Source of the DNA: Chitinophagaceae bacterium
Lineage (GTDB): Bacteria > Bacteroidota > Bacteroidia > Chitinophagales > Chitinophagaceae
Direction of reading: 5' to 3'
Length of the DNA: 64,000 bases
NCBI GenBank assembly: GCA_016719815.1
Contig: JADJYK010000001.1
Coordinates: forward strand, 62,001 to 126,000
Part shown: piece after piece, positions 1 to 8,681 of the stretch
Numbering within the stretch: position 1 is the first letter of the stretch
Layout of the letters: each line of letters opens with the position of its first letter
Program-made: the position numbers and the translations under genes
The notes under the pieces: model-generated
The model's input: only the letters and a program-made list of their open reading frames with translations
Databases searched by the model: none
What the model was told of the DNA's origin: nothing

Positions 1-555
1 TGGCAATGGCAGGCCAACCCAGAAGGCGGCTGGGCTTTTACAACTCCCGACGGTTTTTTGAGGATGTTTTCGGCGCTGCTTACCAATTCGGTAAAATCTG
101 CATGGGATTATCCTAATTTATTAGCGCAAAAATTTCCTGCTGAAGAGTTTACTGCAACGGCTAAATTTTCCTTTTTGCCCCGTTGGGAAGGAGAAAAATT
201 TGCACTGATGGTGCATGGGGCAGATTATGCTTTTCTATCAGTGGAAAAAAGAACTGATGGTAACTATATATCATTAGCATCCTGTAAGGAGGCAGATAAA
301 GGGAAGGAGGAAACAGTGCAGGATGGGAGTCAGATAAACAGTCGGGATATTTATTTCAGGGTTAAGGTAAGTAAAGGAGCGGTATGTACATTTAGTTACA
401 GCGAAGATGAAAAAACCTTTATCCCGCTTGGAGAAAACTTTGTTGCAAAACCAGGCCGCTGGGTTGGAGCAAAAGTGGGTATGTTCTTTACCCGGAAAAA
501 TAAAACGAACGATGCCGGTTATGTAAATGTGGACTGGTTCAGAATTGAACGTTGA
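1..555 (+). CDS. GH43-family glycoside hydrolase, C-terminal part (5' end outside window)
   Basis: The reading frame is open from base 1 to the stop at 553-555, so the gene begins upstream. Its visible 184 residues start with WQWQANPEGGW and contain a beta-sandwich region ending VNVDWFRIE. This matches the concanavalin A-like C-terminal domain that follows the five-bladed propeller in GH43 beta-xylosidases and arabinofuranosidases. The catalytic propeller is not in the window, so substrate cannot be read. The position just ahead of pectin genes suggests side-chain removal from pectic arabinan or xylan (inference). An ATG at 64 exists but cuts the domain, so it is not a start. Confidence 0.75.
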   Translation, partial: WQWQANPEGGWAFTTPDGFLRMFSALLTNSVKSAWDYPNLLAQKFPAEEFTATAKFSFLPRWEGEKFALMVHGADYAFLSVEKRTDGNYISLASCKEADKGKEETVQDGSQINSRDIYFRVKVSKGAVCTFSYSEDEKTFIPLGENFVAKPGRWVGAKVGMFFTRKNKTNDAGYVNVDWFRIER

Positions 556-576
556 ATAAATTAAAAATAAAGCTAT

Positions 577-1971
577 ATGGAAAGAAAAACTTTTGTGAAA
601 TACACAGCCGCAGTCGGGGCTTCGTTAATGCTGCATCCGTTTGAAATTTTCGGCCGGCCCGCAGCAGGAAAAATCAGGCTGGCACAGGTGGGTGTTGGGC
701 ACCGGGGCACTGGTTTTTGGGGAACCAGCATTATCAAAAACTTTAGCGACATAACCGAGTTCGTCGGTATTCATGATATTAATCCCGGCCGGGCAGCCTA
801 TGCACAAAAAGCCTATGGCGGAAATGTGCCTGTTTTTAACTCTTATGATGAAATGCTTGCAACGGTAAAAGCAGACTATATCATCGTAACAACAGTAGAT
901 TCCACACATGATGAACTGATTGTAAAAGCACTGAATAAAGGCTTCAATGTAATTACAGAAAAGCCGATGACGACTGATGAAACGAAGTGCAAAAAAATTC
1001 TGGATGCCGAAAAGAAAACAGGAAAGAAAGTTATAGTTGCCTTCAATTACCGCCACAGCGTTCATGCCATGCAGTTGAAGGAACTGCTGGCGGCAGAAAG
1101 GGTTGGGAAAATAACTTCCGTGGACTTTAACTGGTACCTGAATGTTTTTCATGGGGCAGATTATTTCAGAAGGTGGCATGGAAGGATGAATAAAAGTGGT
1201 TCACTTTGGGTGCACAAAGCCACTCACCATTTCGATTTATTAAACTGGTGGCTGAATAGCGAACCGGTGGAAGTAACCGCTTATGGTTCATTAGAGCATT
1301 ATGGAAAAAACAATGCATTCCGTGGCACAAAATGCCGCGGCTGCGAGCATAAAGAGAAATGTAAATTCTTCTGGGATATTACAAAGGACCAACGGCTTGT
1401 TGATTTATATGTTAAGAATGAGCAGCATGATGGTTATATACGGGATGGTTGTGTGTGGAGTAACGAAATAGATATTTACGACAAGATGAGTGCCCAAATT
1501 ATTTATGCAAATGGTGTAACTGCAAATTATTCCCTCACCACCTATTCGCCTTACGAAGGATGGCAGATTGCTTTTAACGGTATGAAAGGAAGAATAGAAA
1601 CCTGGGAAGATATTCCTTACATGCAAAAGACGCTGGATGACCAGGCAAAGCGACATGCGGTGGAAATGAGCAACGCCGACGATGCTATTGCAGGTGAAGT
1701 AAGGGAAATTATCGCAATGGATAACTTTTCGAAGAACTATGAAATTTATACAACACCAAAAATAAAAGGTGGTCATGGAGGAGGAGATATCCGAATGCAA
1801 AGAAGAATTTTTACTGATACCAACGATAATCCCCATCATGTAATGGCCGGAACAAGAGAAGGTGCCATGAGTATTTTGATTGGGGTTGCCGCCAGAAAGA
1901 GCATTCAGTTAAAACGACCGGTAAAAATTTCAGAGTTAACAGACCTGAAACCGATGGCAAAGCGATTTTAA
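577..1971 (+). CDS. Exported Gfo/Idh/MocA family oxidoreductase
   Basis: This 464-residue protein has a hydrophobic N-terminus without twin arginines, then a Rossmann motif GVGHRG at residues 39-44, the family EKP motif at 128-130 and a THHFD segment at 216-220. Family members use NAD(P) to oxidise or epimerise sugars. Exported forms are common in Bacteroidota carbohydrate loci, and some act by an NAD-bound glycosidase-like redox cycle. Three cysteines (C253, C256, C262) form a CxxCx5C cluster that could bind metal. It starts 21 bases after the GH43 stop, so it is probably co-transcribed. The substrate is unknown; a role on pectin-derived sugars is inferred from position. Confidence 0.8.
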   Translation: MERKTFVKYTAAVGASLMLHPFEIFGRPAAGKIRLAQVGVGHRGTGFWGTSIIKNFSDITEFVGIHDINPGRAAYAQKAYGGNVPVFNSYDEMLATVKADYIIVTTVDSTHDELIVKALNKGFNVITEKPMTTDETKCKKILDAEKKTGKKVIVAFNYRHSVHAMQLKELLAAERVGKITSVDFNWYLNVFHGADYFRRWHGRMNKSGSLWVHKATHHFDLLNWWLNSEPVEVTAYGSLEHYGKNNAFRGTKCRGCEHKEKCKFFWDITKDQRLVDLYVKNEQHDGYIRDGCVWSNEIDIYDKMSAQIIYANGVTANYSLTTYSPYEGWQIAFNGMKGRIETWEDIPYMQKTLDDQAKRHAVEMSNADDAIAGEVREIIAMDNFSKNYEIYTTPKIKGGHGGGDIRMQRRIFTDTNDNPHHVMAGTREGAMSILIGVAARKSIQLKRPVKISELTDLKPMAKRF

Positions 1972-1978
1972 TAACAAT

Positions 1979-2033
1979 GCCATGAAAACACTAATGATTT
2001 TCAAATACAAGAATGTATTAGTGCATTTGTGGC
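1979..2033. repeat. Imperfect hairpin repeat, copy 1
   Basis: The arms at 1979-1995 and 2017-2033 are an imperfect inverted repeat (13 of 17 paired). The right arm, attagtgcatttgtggc, is the exact reverse complement of 16081-16097, so this is one copy of a small dispersed element. An A-run follows the right arm. It lies between the oxidoreductase and the next gene and could act as an attenuator or processing site. Confidence 0.6.
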
Positions 2034-2046
2034 AAAAAAAAATGAT

Positions 2047-2478
2047 ATGAAAAAAATTGGTTTATTACTTCTAATTACAGTTTTCAGCGTAGTCGTTTTC
2101 GCTCAATCAAAAAGCGAAAAACAAGTGGCCGTCGCCACAGAGCAATTGAAAAAAGCAATGGTGGATGGCGACAGGGCTGCCCTTGAAAATATCGCAGCCG
2201 AAAAACTAAGCTATGGCCATAGCGGTGGTAAGGTCGAAGATAAAGTATCATTTGTAGAGAATATTGCCAACGGTAGCTCTGATTTTATATCCGCTGATTT
2301 CAAAGAACAAACAATAACTGTTTCGGGCAAAACAGCAATTGTACGCCACATACTTTCGGCCAAAACAAATGACAGGGGAAAGGCCCCGGGAGAAGTAAAC
2401 CTGCGCATCATTCTGGTATGGCAAAAACAGGTTGGAAAATGGAAACTGCTGGCCCGGCAGGCAGTAAAATTTTCCTAA
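2047..2478 (+). CDS. Small exported NTF2/SnoaL-like (DUF4440-type) protein
   Basis: The ATG at 2047 (MKKIGLLLLITVF) gives a 143-residue protein with a clear signal peptide. A GTG at 2029 in the same frame lies inside a repeat and is less likely. After the signal come a helix-rich segment (KQVAVATEQLKKAMVDGD) and strands ending LVWQKQVGKWKLLARQ. That layout is typical of the cone-shaped NTF2-like fold of DUF4440 proteins. Such proteins are found beside sugar hydrolases in Bacteroidota but their role is usually unknown. No catalytic assignment can be made. Confidence 0.65.
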   Translation: MKKIGLLLLITVFSVVVFAQSKSEKQVAVATEQLKKAMVDGDRAALENIAAEKLSYGHSGGKVEDKVSFVENIANGSSDFISADFKEQTITVSGKTAIVRHILSAKTNDRGKAPGEVNLRIILVWQKQVGKWKLLARQAVKFS

Positions 2479-2513
2479 TAAAAACAAAATAATCCATCCT
2501 TTAATAACGACTC

Positions 2514-2527
2514 CGTTCCCGGTAACG
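2514..2527. promoter_or_regulatory. Candidate LacI-family operator upstream of GH28
   Basis: CGTTCCCGGTAACG differs at one base from the perfect 14-bp palindrome CGTTACCGGTAACG at 57181-57194, in front of the LacI-family gene. It lies about 90 bases upstream of the polygalacturonase start, which suits control of the pectinase genes. Assignment to that regulator is inference. Confidence 0.5.
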
Positions 2528-2561
2528 ATTGCGTAAAGAAAGATTTGAAAATCATTAATTA

Positions 2562-2578
2562 AGCCACTTATTGTGGCT
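2562..2578. repeat. Small perfect hairpin in the GH28 leader
   Basis: AGCCAC-TTATT-GTGGCT forms a 6-bp stem with a 5-base loop, about 40 bases ahead of the polygalacturonase start. It has no T-run, so it is not an obvious terminator. It shares the GCCAC/GTGGC arms of the larger hairpin repeats at 1979 and 16081. Confidence 0.35.
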
Positions 2579-2615
2579 AAAATTGTGTGCTGGTAAACTA
2601 AAAAAAGGCTTGCCC

Positions 2616-4259
2616 ATGAAGAAGATATTTTTACTCGTCGCAATTTGTACAATTGCTATACCGGTTTTATCCCAATGGAATAAACTTCCGGTAGTCATCA
2701 GCCCAAAATTCAGAAAGGACACTATAAGTATTGCAAAGTTTGGAGCAGTGCCTGATGGCTATACTCTCAATACAAAAAGTATAAACGATGCCATTAATAC
2801 TGTAAATAAAAAAGGGGGTGGTGTTGTACTGGTACCGGCTGGCTTGTGGCTTACCGGACCAGTAGTAATAAAAAGCAATGTAAACTTACATCTTGCACAG
2901 GGTGCAACATTGCTGTTTACTGCGGATAAATCACAGTATCCATTAATCACCGCCAATTGGGAGGGCTTGCCACAAATGCGAAATCAATCTCCGGTATCGG
3001 CAACAAATGCTGTTAATATTGCTATTACCGGCAAAGGTATTATTGATGGTAACGGCGACCCATGGAGAGCAGTAAAGAGTGATAAACTAACTGCCAGCCA
3101 ATGGAAAAAATTAGTTGCATCGGGTGGTGTACTTAGTGAAGATAAAAAGACCTGGTACCCATCAGAAAGTTTTCTGAAAGGTTCAAAAATGCCTGCTAAC
3201 CCCGGCATGATAACTCCCGACAGGGATGCAGCCTTCTACGAAAGCATAAAGGATTTTCTTCGCCCCAACATGGTGCTGTTTACAAAGTGTAAGAATGTTT
3301 TACTCGAAGGAGTAATTTTTCAAAATTCTCCGGCATGGTGCCTGCATCCGCTGATGTGTGAAAATCTTACCGTAAAAAATATTTTTGTAAAGAATCCCTG
3401 GTATGCACAAAATGGCGATGGCATTGATGTGGAAAGCTGTAAAAATGTGCTGATTGAAAATTCAGTGTTTGATGTGGGTGATGATGCCCTTTGTATGAAA
3501 AGCGGCCGTGATGCAGAAGGAAGAAAAAGAGGAATGCCGACAGAGAATGTAATTATCAGGGGTTGTACAGTTTATTCATCGCATGGGGGATTTGTTATCG
3601 GCAGCGAAATGAGCGGTGGCGCCAGAAATATTTATGTGAGTAATTGCACATTTATAGGTGCAGATATCGGGCTTCGTTTTAAAACAACAAGGGGCCGCGG
3701 TGGTGTGGTGGAGAATATTTTCATAAAAGATATTTACATGAAAAATATTCCTGCCGAAGCTATTCTGTTTGATATGTACTATATGGCCAAAGACCCGGTG
3801 GCGCTGGTTGGCGAGAAAAGAGAGTTGCCAAAAGTAGAAGCCAAACCGGTTGATGAAACCACTCCTGTTTTCAGAAATTTTTATATCAGCAATGTGTATT
3901 GCAATGGTGCTGAGAAGGGAATCTTCGTTCGTGGTGTTCCCGAAATGCATGTAAAAAATATCGTTCTGGAAAATATGGTGCTGCAGGCCGATAAGGGAAT
4001 TGATGTGCAGGAAGCCAGCAACATTACATTCAGAAACATTAAAGTTATAAGTAAAGAAACCAATCCTGTAGTGGATGTGATTCAGAGTGACGGATTGGTG
4101 TTTGATAATATAACGTACAAGGAGGGAGCAGAATTGTTGTTCCGCATAAGCGGCGACAGAACAAAAGATATTAAAGTTAAGAATACCGACGCTTCAAAGG
4201 CAAAAGAGAAAGCATCCTTTGAATTGGGTGCAGAAGCAAAAGTGATGAACAACAATTAA
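2616..4259 (+). CDS. Polygalacturonase, glycoside hydrolase family 28
   Basis: This secreted 547-residue beta-helix enzyme would hydrolyse alpha-1,4-galacturonan. The ATG at 2616 gives a good signal peptide (MKKIFLLVAICTIAI); a longer TTG-started form would add non-signal sequence. GH28 catalytic motifs are in order: NGDGID at 266-271, GDDA with D289/D290, SHGG with H323, and the RFK motif at 354-356. Repeated N-I/V turns of a right-handed helix run through the second half. A loop rich in charged residues around 170-230 resembles exo-acting Bacteroidota members (inference). The next gene (GH105) starts 34 bases on, consistent with an operon. Confidence 0.93.
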   Translation: MKKIFLLVAICTIAIPVLSQWNKLPVVISPKFRKDTISIAKFGAVPDGYTLNTKSINDAINTVNKKGGGVVLVPAGLWLTGPVVIKSNVNLHLAQGATLLFTADKSQYPLITANWEGLPQMRNQSPVSATNAVNIAITGKGIIDGNGDPWRAVKSDKLTASQWKKLVASGGVLSEDKKTWYPSESFLKGSKMPANPGMITPDRDAAFYESIKDFLRPNMVLFTKCKNVLLEGVIFQNSPAWCLHPLMCENLTVKNIFVKNPWYAQNGDGIDVESCKNVLIENSVFDVGDDALCMKSGRDAEGRKRGMPTENVIIRGCTVYSSHGGFVIGSEMSGGARNIYVSNCTFIGADIGLRFKTTRGRGGVVENIFIKDIYMKNIPAEAILFDMYYMAKDPVALVGEKRELPKVEAKPVDETTPVFRNFYISNVYCNGAEKGIFVRGVPEMHVKNIVLENMVLQADKGIDVQEASNITFRNIKVISKETNPVVDVIQSDGLVFDNITYKEGAELLFRISGDRTKDIKVKNTDASKAKEKASFELGAEAKVMNNN

Positions 4260-4293
4260 TGAAATCATAAGCATTTAAAATAATAATTGCCTG

Positions 4294-6201
4294 ATGAAAA
4301 AAATTCTAATTATTCTGCTGGTGATATCATCTTTGACGGCTACAGCTCAACCACTAAGCCAGAAAATGGCAGCTACAGTGATGAACATCTGGAAAGATTC
4401 CATTCCTGTAGGCAGCCAGACAAAGTGGAGTTATGATATGGGTGTGGTGCTAAAAGGCTTTGAAGGAATTTGGATGAACACCGGCGATGTGAAGTACTTC
4501 AATGCCATACAATCCAAGATGGATTGGTTTGTGCAAAACGATGGAACAATAAAAGGATACGAACTGGATGAATACAATATTGACCATGTGAACAATGGCA
4601 AGCTGGTACTGCTGCTATATCGTGTTACCGGCAAAGAAAAATATAAAAAAGCTGCCGACTTACTGCGCAGTCAGTTGAAAACACATCCCCGGACAAATGA
4701 AGGTGGTTTCTGGCACAAGAAAATTTATACAAATCAAATGTGGCTCGATGGCTTGTATATGGGTGCCCCCTTCTATGCAGAGTATGCCATGCTTTTTCAT
4801 GAAGACACAGCTTTTAATGATATAGCGAATCAATTCATCTGGATGGAGAAGCATGCAAGAGATGCTAAAACAGGTTTATTGCATCATGCTTGGGATGAAA
4901 GCAAACAGCAGCAGTGGGCTGATAAAACAACGGGAAAGTCGCCGCACTTCTGGGGCAGGGCAATGGGCTGGTACAGCGATGCCATTGTAGATGCACTGGA
5001 TTATTTTCCGGCTAATCATCCCAAAAGAAAGGCCCTGATTGATATTCTGAACCGCCTGGTGATTGCTTTGGAAAAGCAACAGGACAAAATGACCGGACTG
5101 TGGTACGATGTTATGAACTACAACGGCCCCGGAAAAGAAAAAAATTATTTTGAAGCATCAGCAAGTTGCCAGTTTGTATATGCTATTGCAAAAGGTGTAA
5201 GAAAGGGGTATTTGCCAGCTGCAAAAATTTCAATAGCGAAAAAAGCATATGATGGTATTGTAAAGCAGTTCATTAAAGAGGATAGCGGTCAAACAAACCT
5301 GCACGGAACAGTAAAAGTATCCGGACTTGGAGGTAAACCATACCGTGATGGCAGCTTTGAATACTACATGAGTGAACCGGTAATTGTAAATGACCCGAAA
5401 GGCGTGGGTGCATTTTTACTGGCAAGTAATGAAATGGAAATGTTGTCAACACTTTCAACCGGAAAAGGTAAAACGGTTTTGCTTGACAGGTTTTTCAATA
5501 GCGAAAAAAGAAAAGATGTTACCGGAGCAGATGTATATTGGCATTATGTATGGAATGAAAGGAGTCATCCTGGTTTTTATACGCTTGGACATATATTTGA
5601 AAAGAACGGAGCAAAACTGAAGTCGCTGGATGTGGTACCCACTGCGGCCAACCTGAAAGGAGCCTCTGTTTATATTATTGTTGACCCCGATCATAAGAAA
5701 GACAATCCCAACCCCAATTACGTAAGTGCAAAAGATATTGTTGCCATCAAAAATTGGGTAAACGCCGGTGGCACATTGTTGCTGATGGCAAACGACAGTA
5801 ATAATTGTGAGTTGAAAAACTTCAATATGCTTGCAGGTGAGTTTGGCATCAGGTTTACCGACAAGAGTATTAATATGGTGAAGAACGATACCTACGAACA
5901 AGGCGTTGTTTTTCCCGGAAAAGAAAATGTCATATTCCCGTCTCCGGCAAAAATGTTCCTGAAAGAAATAAGCACTTTGGAAGTAAAAATGCCAGTGCAG
6001 CCATATGTTTTCAAGAATGAGGATATTGTAATTGCCGTTAGAAAATTGGGAAAAGGCAAAGTGCTGGCCGTTGGCGACCCTTGGTTATATAATGAGTATG
6101 TAGATGGAAGAAAACTCCCGGCTGAATATGAAAATTTCAAGGCAGCCGAGGATTTGGTAAAGTGGTTGTTGAGTTCCAGGGTTCCTGCCGGAAGTAAATA
6201 A
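4294..6201 (+). CDS. GH105 unsaturated rhamnogalacturonyl/uronyl hydrolase with C-terminal DUF4350-like domain
   Basis: A signal peptide (residues 1-18) is followed by an (alpha/alpha)6 barrel to about residue 385. The segment MWLDGLYMG carries D152 at the position of the family's catalytic Asp, and SPHFWGRAMGW includes H218. GH105 enzymes release 4,5-unsaturated galacturonate from lyase-cut pectin oligomers. Residues about 400-620 form a second domain with an ALKGASVYIIV-like strand and a glycine-rich loop, resembling DUF4350/GATase-like folds. The usual single-domain length is about 370 residues, so this is a fusion. The next gene starts at the base after its stop, indicating tight coupling. 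Confidence 0.88.
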   Translation: MKKILIILLVISSLTATAQPLSQKMAATVMNIWKDSIPVGSQTKWSYDMGVVLKGFEGIWMNTGDVKYFNAIQSKMDWFVQNDGTIKGYELDEYNIDHVNNGKLVLLLYRVTGKEKYKKAADLLRSQLKTHPRTNEGGFWHKKIYTNQMWLDGLYMGAPFYAEYAMLFHEDTAFNDIANQFIWMEKHARDAKTGLLHHAWDESKQQQWADKTTGKSPHFWGRAMGWYSDAIVDALDYFPANHPKRKALIDILNRLVIALEKQQDKMTGLWYDVMNYNGPGKEKNYFEASASCQFVYAIAKGVRKGYLPAAKISIAKKAYDGIVKQFIKEDSGQTNLHGTVKVSGLGGKPYRDGSFEYYMSEPVIVNDPKGVGAFLLASNEMEMLSTLSTGKGKTVLLDRFFNSEKRKDVTGADVYWHYVWNERSHPGFYTLGHIFEKNGAKLKSLDVVPTAANLKGASVYIIVDPDHKKDNPNPNYVSAKDIVAIKNWVNAGGTLLLMANDSNNCELKNFNMLAGEFGIRFTDKSINMVKNDTYEQGVVFPGKENVIFPSPAKMFLKEISTLEVKMPVQPYVFKNEDIVIAVRKLGKGKVLAVGDPWLYNEYVDGRKLPAEYENFKAAEDLVKWLLSSRVPAGSK

Positions 6202-7197
6202 ATGAAAAAGATACTAACCATATTATCTGCTTTATTGCTTATAACAAACTTACCGGCACAGATTAATATTATTGTTTCTGCTGATGGAAATGGTTGTTAT
6301 AAAACAATCCAGGAGGCGATAAACAGTTTGCCCGATTCAGCAACAATACCAAGTACGATTTCTATTAAGAATGGAATATATAAAGAGAAGCTCTTTGTAA
6401 AGAAATCAAATATTGTTTTTGAAGGCGAAAGCCGTGAGAAGACTGTTATCACCTTTTCAATTGCAAGAGATGAGTGGCGGTGCGACCATGCAGATGACTG
6501 GGGTGTAGCCACTTTGAATGTTGGCGCAAATGATATCACTCTGAAAAACTTAACGGTAATAAACAGTTTCGGCTTTGATTATAAGAATGAATATACAGTT
6601 GACTGCGCCAGCGACAGTTCAAAGAAAAAAACAATCAACATCCGCAGCCACCAGATGGCATTGAGAACGATGTCTTGTACCCGGTTAAAAGCAATGAATT
6701 GTCATTTTAAAGCTTTTGGCGGTGATACGGTTAGTCCATGGGAAACAGAAAATGGTATGTGGTATTTTAAAGATTGTGTGATGGAGGGCGGTGTGGATTT
6801 TTATTGTCCCCGCGGCTGGGCATGGGCCGAGAATTGTGAATTCATTACACACACTGGTACAGCCGCTATCTGGCATGATGGCTCTGTCAATCCGGATTCT
6901 AAAACTGTGCTGGTGAATTGCAGTTTTAAAGGGTTTGATGGTTTTTCGCTGGGCCGCTACCATCGTGATGCACAGTTCTACTTAGTGAATTGTGTTTTGC
7001 CAAAAAACATGAAAGATGCTCCCATTTATCTTGTGCCAACCGGCAACATTATTAAATGGGGCGAGAGAATATATTATTATAACTGCCGCCGCGAAGGTGG
7101 TAAAGAATATAAATGGTACAGCAATAATTTACCTCTCGGATTACAGGTAAATGAAATTACCGTAAACTGGGTTTTTGGTAACCGCTGGAAACTTTGA
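6202..7197 (+). CDS. Pectinesterase-like protein, carbohydrate esterase family 8 (divergent)
   Basis: This 331-residue exported protein begins immediately after the GH105 stop. Conserved CE8 features include YKTIQEAINSLP, IKNGIYKEKL and an Asp-containing GGVDFYCPRGWAW, which replaces the usual GxVDFIFG. LGRYHRD stands in place of YLGRPW. Pectinesterases remove methyl groups from homogalacturonan so that polygalacturonase and lyases can act. The normal QDTL motif is not obvious; FGGDTVSPW (about residues 173-181) may supply the first Asp. The fold is safe; activity on methyl-pectin rather than another ester is less sure. Confidence 0.82.
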   Translation: MKKILTILSALLLITNLPAQINIIVSADGNGCYKTIQEAINSLPDSATIPSTISIKNGIYKEKLFVKKSNIVFEGESREKTVITFSIARDEWRCDHADDWGVATLNVGANDITLKNLTVINSFGFDYKNEYTVDCASDSSKKKTINIRSHQMALRTMSCTRLKAMNCHFKAFGGDTVSPWETENGMWYFKDCVMEGGVDFYCPRGWAWAENCEFITHTGTAAIWHDGSVNPDSKTVLVNCSFKGFDGFSLGRYHRDAQFYLVNCVLPKNMKDAPIYLVPTGNIIKWGERIYYYNCRREGGKEYKWYSNNLPLGLQVNEITVNWVFGNRWKL

Positions 7198-7227
7198 AAC
7201 TGAAATGAATAATAAATAATAAGGAAG

Positions 7228-8670
7228 ATGAAAGCATTAAATGCAACTACAGTGGAGAAACCGGTACTGCCGGTTAAAATTTTACAATTTGGTGAAGGCA
7301 ATTTTCTGCGGGCCTTTGTTGACTGGATGATTGACAAAGCAAATGATGGAGGAAAGATGAATCATGGTGTTGCCATTGTTCAGCCGATTGCCGGTGGTGA
7401 ATTTGTTCGGGATTTGTTCAGCAAACAGGATAACCTGTATCATGTTTACCTGGAAGGAATAAAAGACAAACAACCGGTTAAGGAAGTGTCGCTGGTGAGA
7501 TGCATAACAGGGGTAAACAATCCTTATTCAGATTATCAGACTTACGAATCGCTATTTTTAAGCGAAGAGCTGGAGATGATTGTTTCCAACACCACCGAGG
7601 CCGGTATCCGTTATGAAGAAGGTGATGATATTAATGCAGAACCACCAGCATCGTTCCCGGCAAAGATGACAGCACTGTTGTATAAGCGGTTTAAAAAATT
7701 CAGTGGTGATGCCTCAAAAGGCCTTTCTATTATTTGCTGCGAACTGATTGAAGACAACGGTTCTACTTTACGGCAATATGTGTTGAAACATGCTGCAGCC
7801 AATAACTTAGGAGATGATTTTGAAAACTGGGTAAGCACTCATTGCCATTTTTATGATACACTGGTTGACCGTATCGTTCCGGGTTTCCCTAAGGAAACTA
7901 TCAATGAAATAAAAGAAGAGATTGGCTTTGATGATAACCTGGTGGTGAAAGGCGAGTACTTTCATGTGTGGGCAATAGGCGGCGACAGCAGCATCAAACA
8001 AAAGCTGCCGCTTGACGAGGCCGGACTTAATGTCCTGTTCATGGATGATATCCGGGATTTCAGAGCAAAGAAAGTTCGTATTCTCAATGGTTCACATACA
8101 GCGATGGTGCCGGTTGCATTACAATTGGGATGTGAAACGGTGATGGATGCTTTCAATACTCCTGAAGTGGAAAAATTCATCAATAAAATGGTGGCAGAAG
8201 AAGTGCTGCCCGTGATTGATGAAGACCCAGAAGAACTGAAAAAGTTTGCAGGTAAAATTCTGGAACGTTTCTACAATCCTTATCTCAAGCATTATTTAAA
8301 AGACATTTCTCTTAATTCACTTTCCAAGTGGGAAACCAGGAATTTCCCGACAGTAAAAGACAACTTCACGAAACTGAATAAGAATGCCCGACTGGCAACG
8401 TTCTCTTTTGCGGCATTGCTTGTTTTATACAGTGGAAAAGCCGAAGTGGTATTTACGCCAAACGACACACCTGAATTTGTTGACTTCATCAAATCATCAT
8501 TCGATGCAAATAATGTGAAAGGTTGGGTTGATGCTGTAGTTAACAATAAGAAGATATGGAAAGAAGATTTTTCTGCTTCACCATTCTTTGTTGAGGAAGT
8601 AGCTGCCAGTGCCGTCGCAATTTTGAACAAGGGAATGAAAGTAGCGTTAACAGCATTAATAAACAGATAA
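7228..8670 (+). CDS. uxaB: Tagaturonate reductase (altronate oxidoreductase)
   Basis: This 480-residue cytoplasmic enzyme of the polyol dehydrogenase family reduces D-tagaturonate to D-altronate with NADH. FGEGNFLRAF near residue 22 is the nucleotide-binding start typical of UxaB. The catalytic KxxxxNxxH pattern is visible as K282, N287 and H290 in KKVRILNGSHTA. It sits between the extracellular pectinases and uxaA, with 11 bases to the latter, giving pathway order in one operon. Length fits the family. Fructuronate reductase is the main alternative, but the uxaA neighbour favours tagaturonate. Confidence 0.9.
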   Translation: MKALNATTVEKPVLPVKILQFGEGNFLRAFVDWMIDKANDGGKMNHGVAIVQPIAGGEFVRDLFSKQDNLYHVYLEGIKDKQPVKEVSLVRCITGVNNPYSDYQTYESLFLSEELEMIVSNTTEAGIRYEEGDDINAEPPASFPAKMTALLYKRFKKFSGDASKGLSIICCELIEDNGSTLRQYVLKHAAANNLGDDFENWVSTHCHFYDTLVDRIVPGFPKETINEIKEEIGFDDNLVVKGEYFHVWAIGGDSSIKQKLPLDEAGLNVLFMDDIRDFRAKKVRILNGSHTAMVPVALQLGCETVMDAFNTPEVEKFINKMVAEEVLPVIDEDPEELKKFAGKILERFYNPYLKHYLKDISLNSLSKWETRNFPTVKDNFTKLNKNARLATFSFAALLVLYSGKAEVVFTPNDTPEFVDFIKSSFDANNVKGWVDAVVNNKKIWKEDFSASPFFVEEVAASAVAILNKGMKVALTALINR

Positions 8671-8681
8671 AACCAACAGAT

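Noticed and set aside
625..1179. Long minus-strand reading frame opposite the Gfo/Idh/MocA gene
   Set aside because: It has no recognisable protein features and lies fully opposite a well-matched gene; similar mirror frames occur across most genes here.
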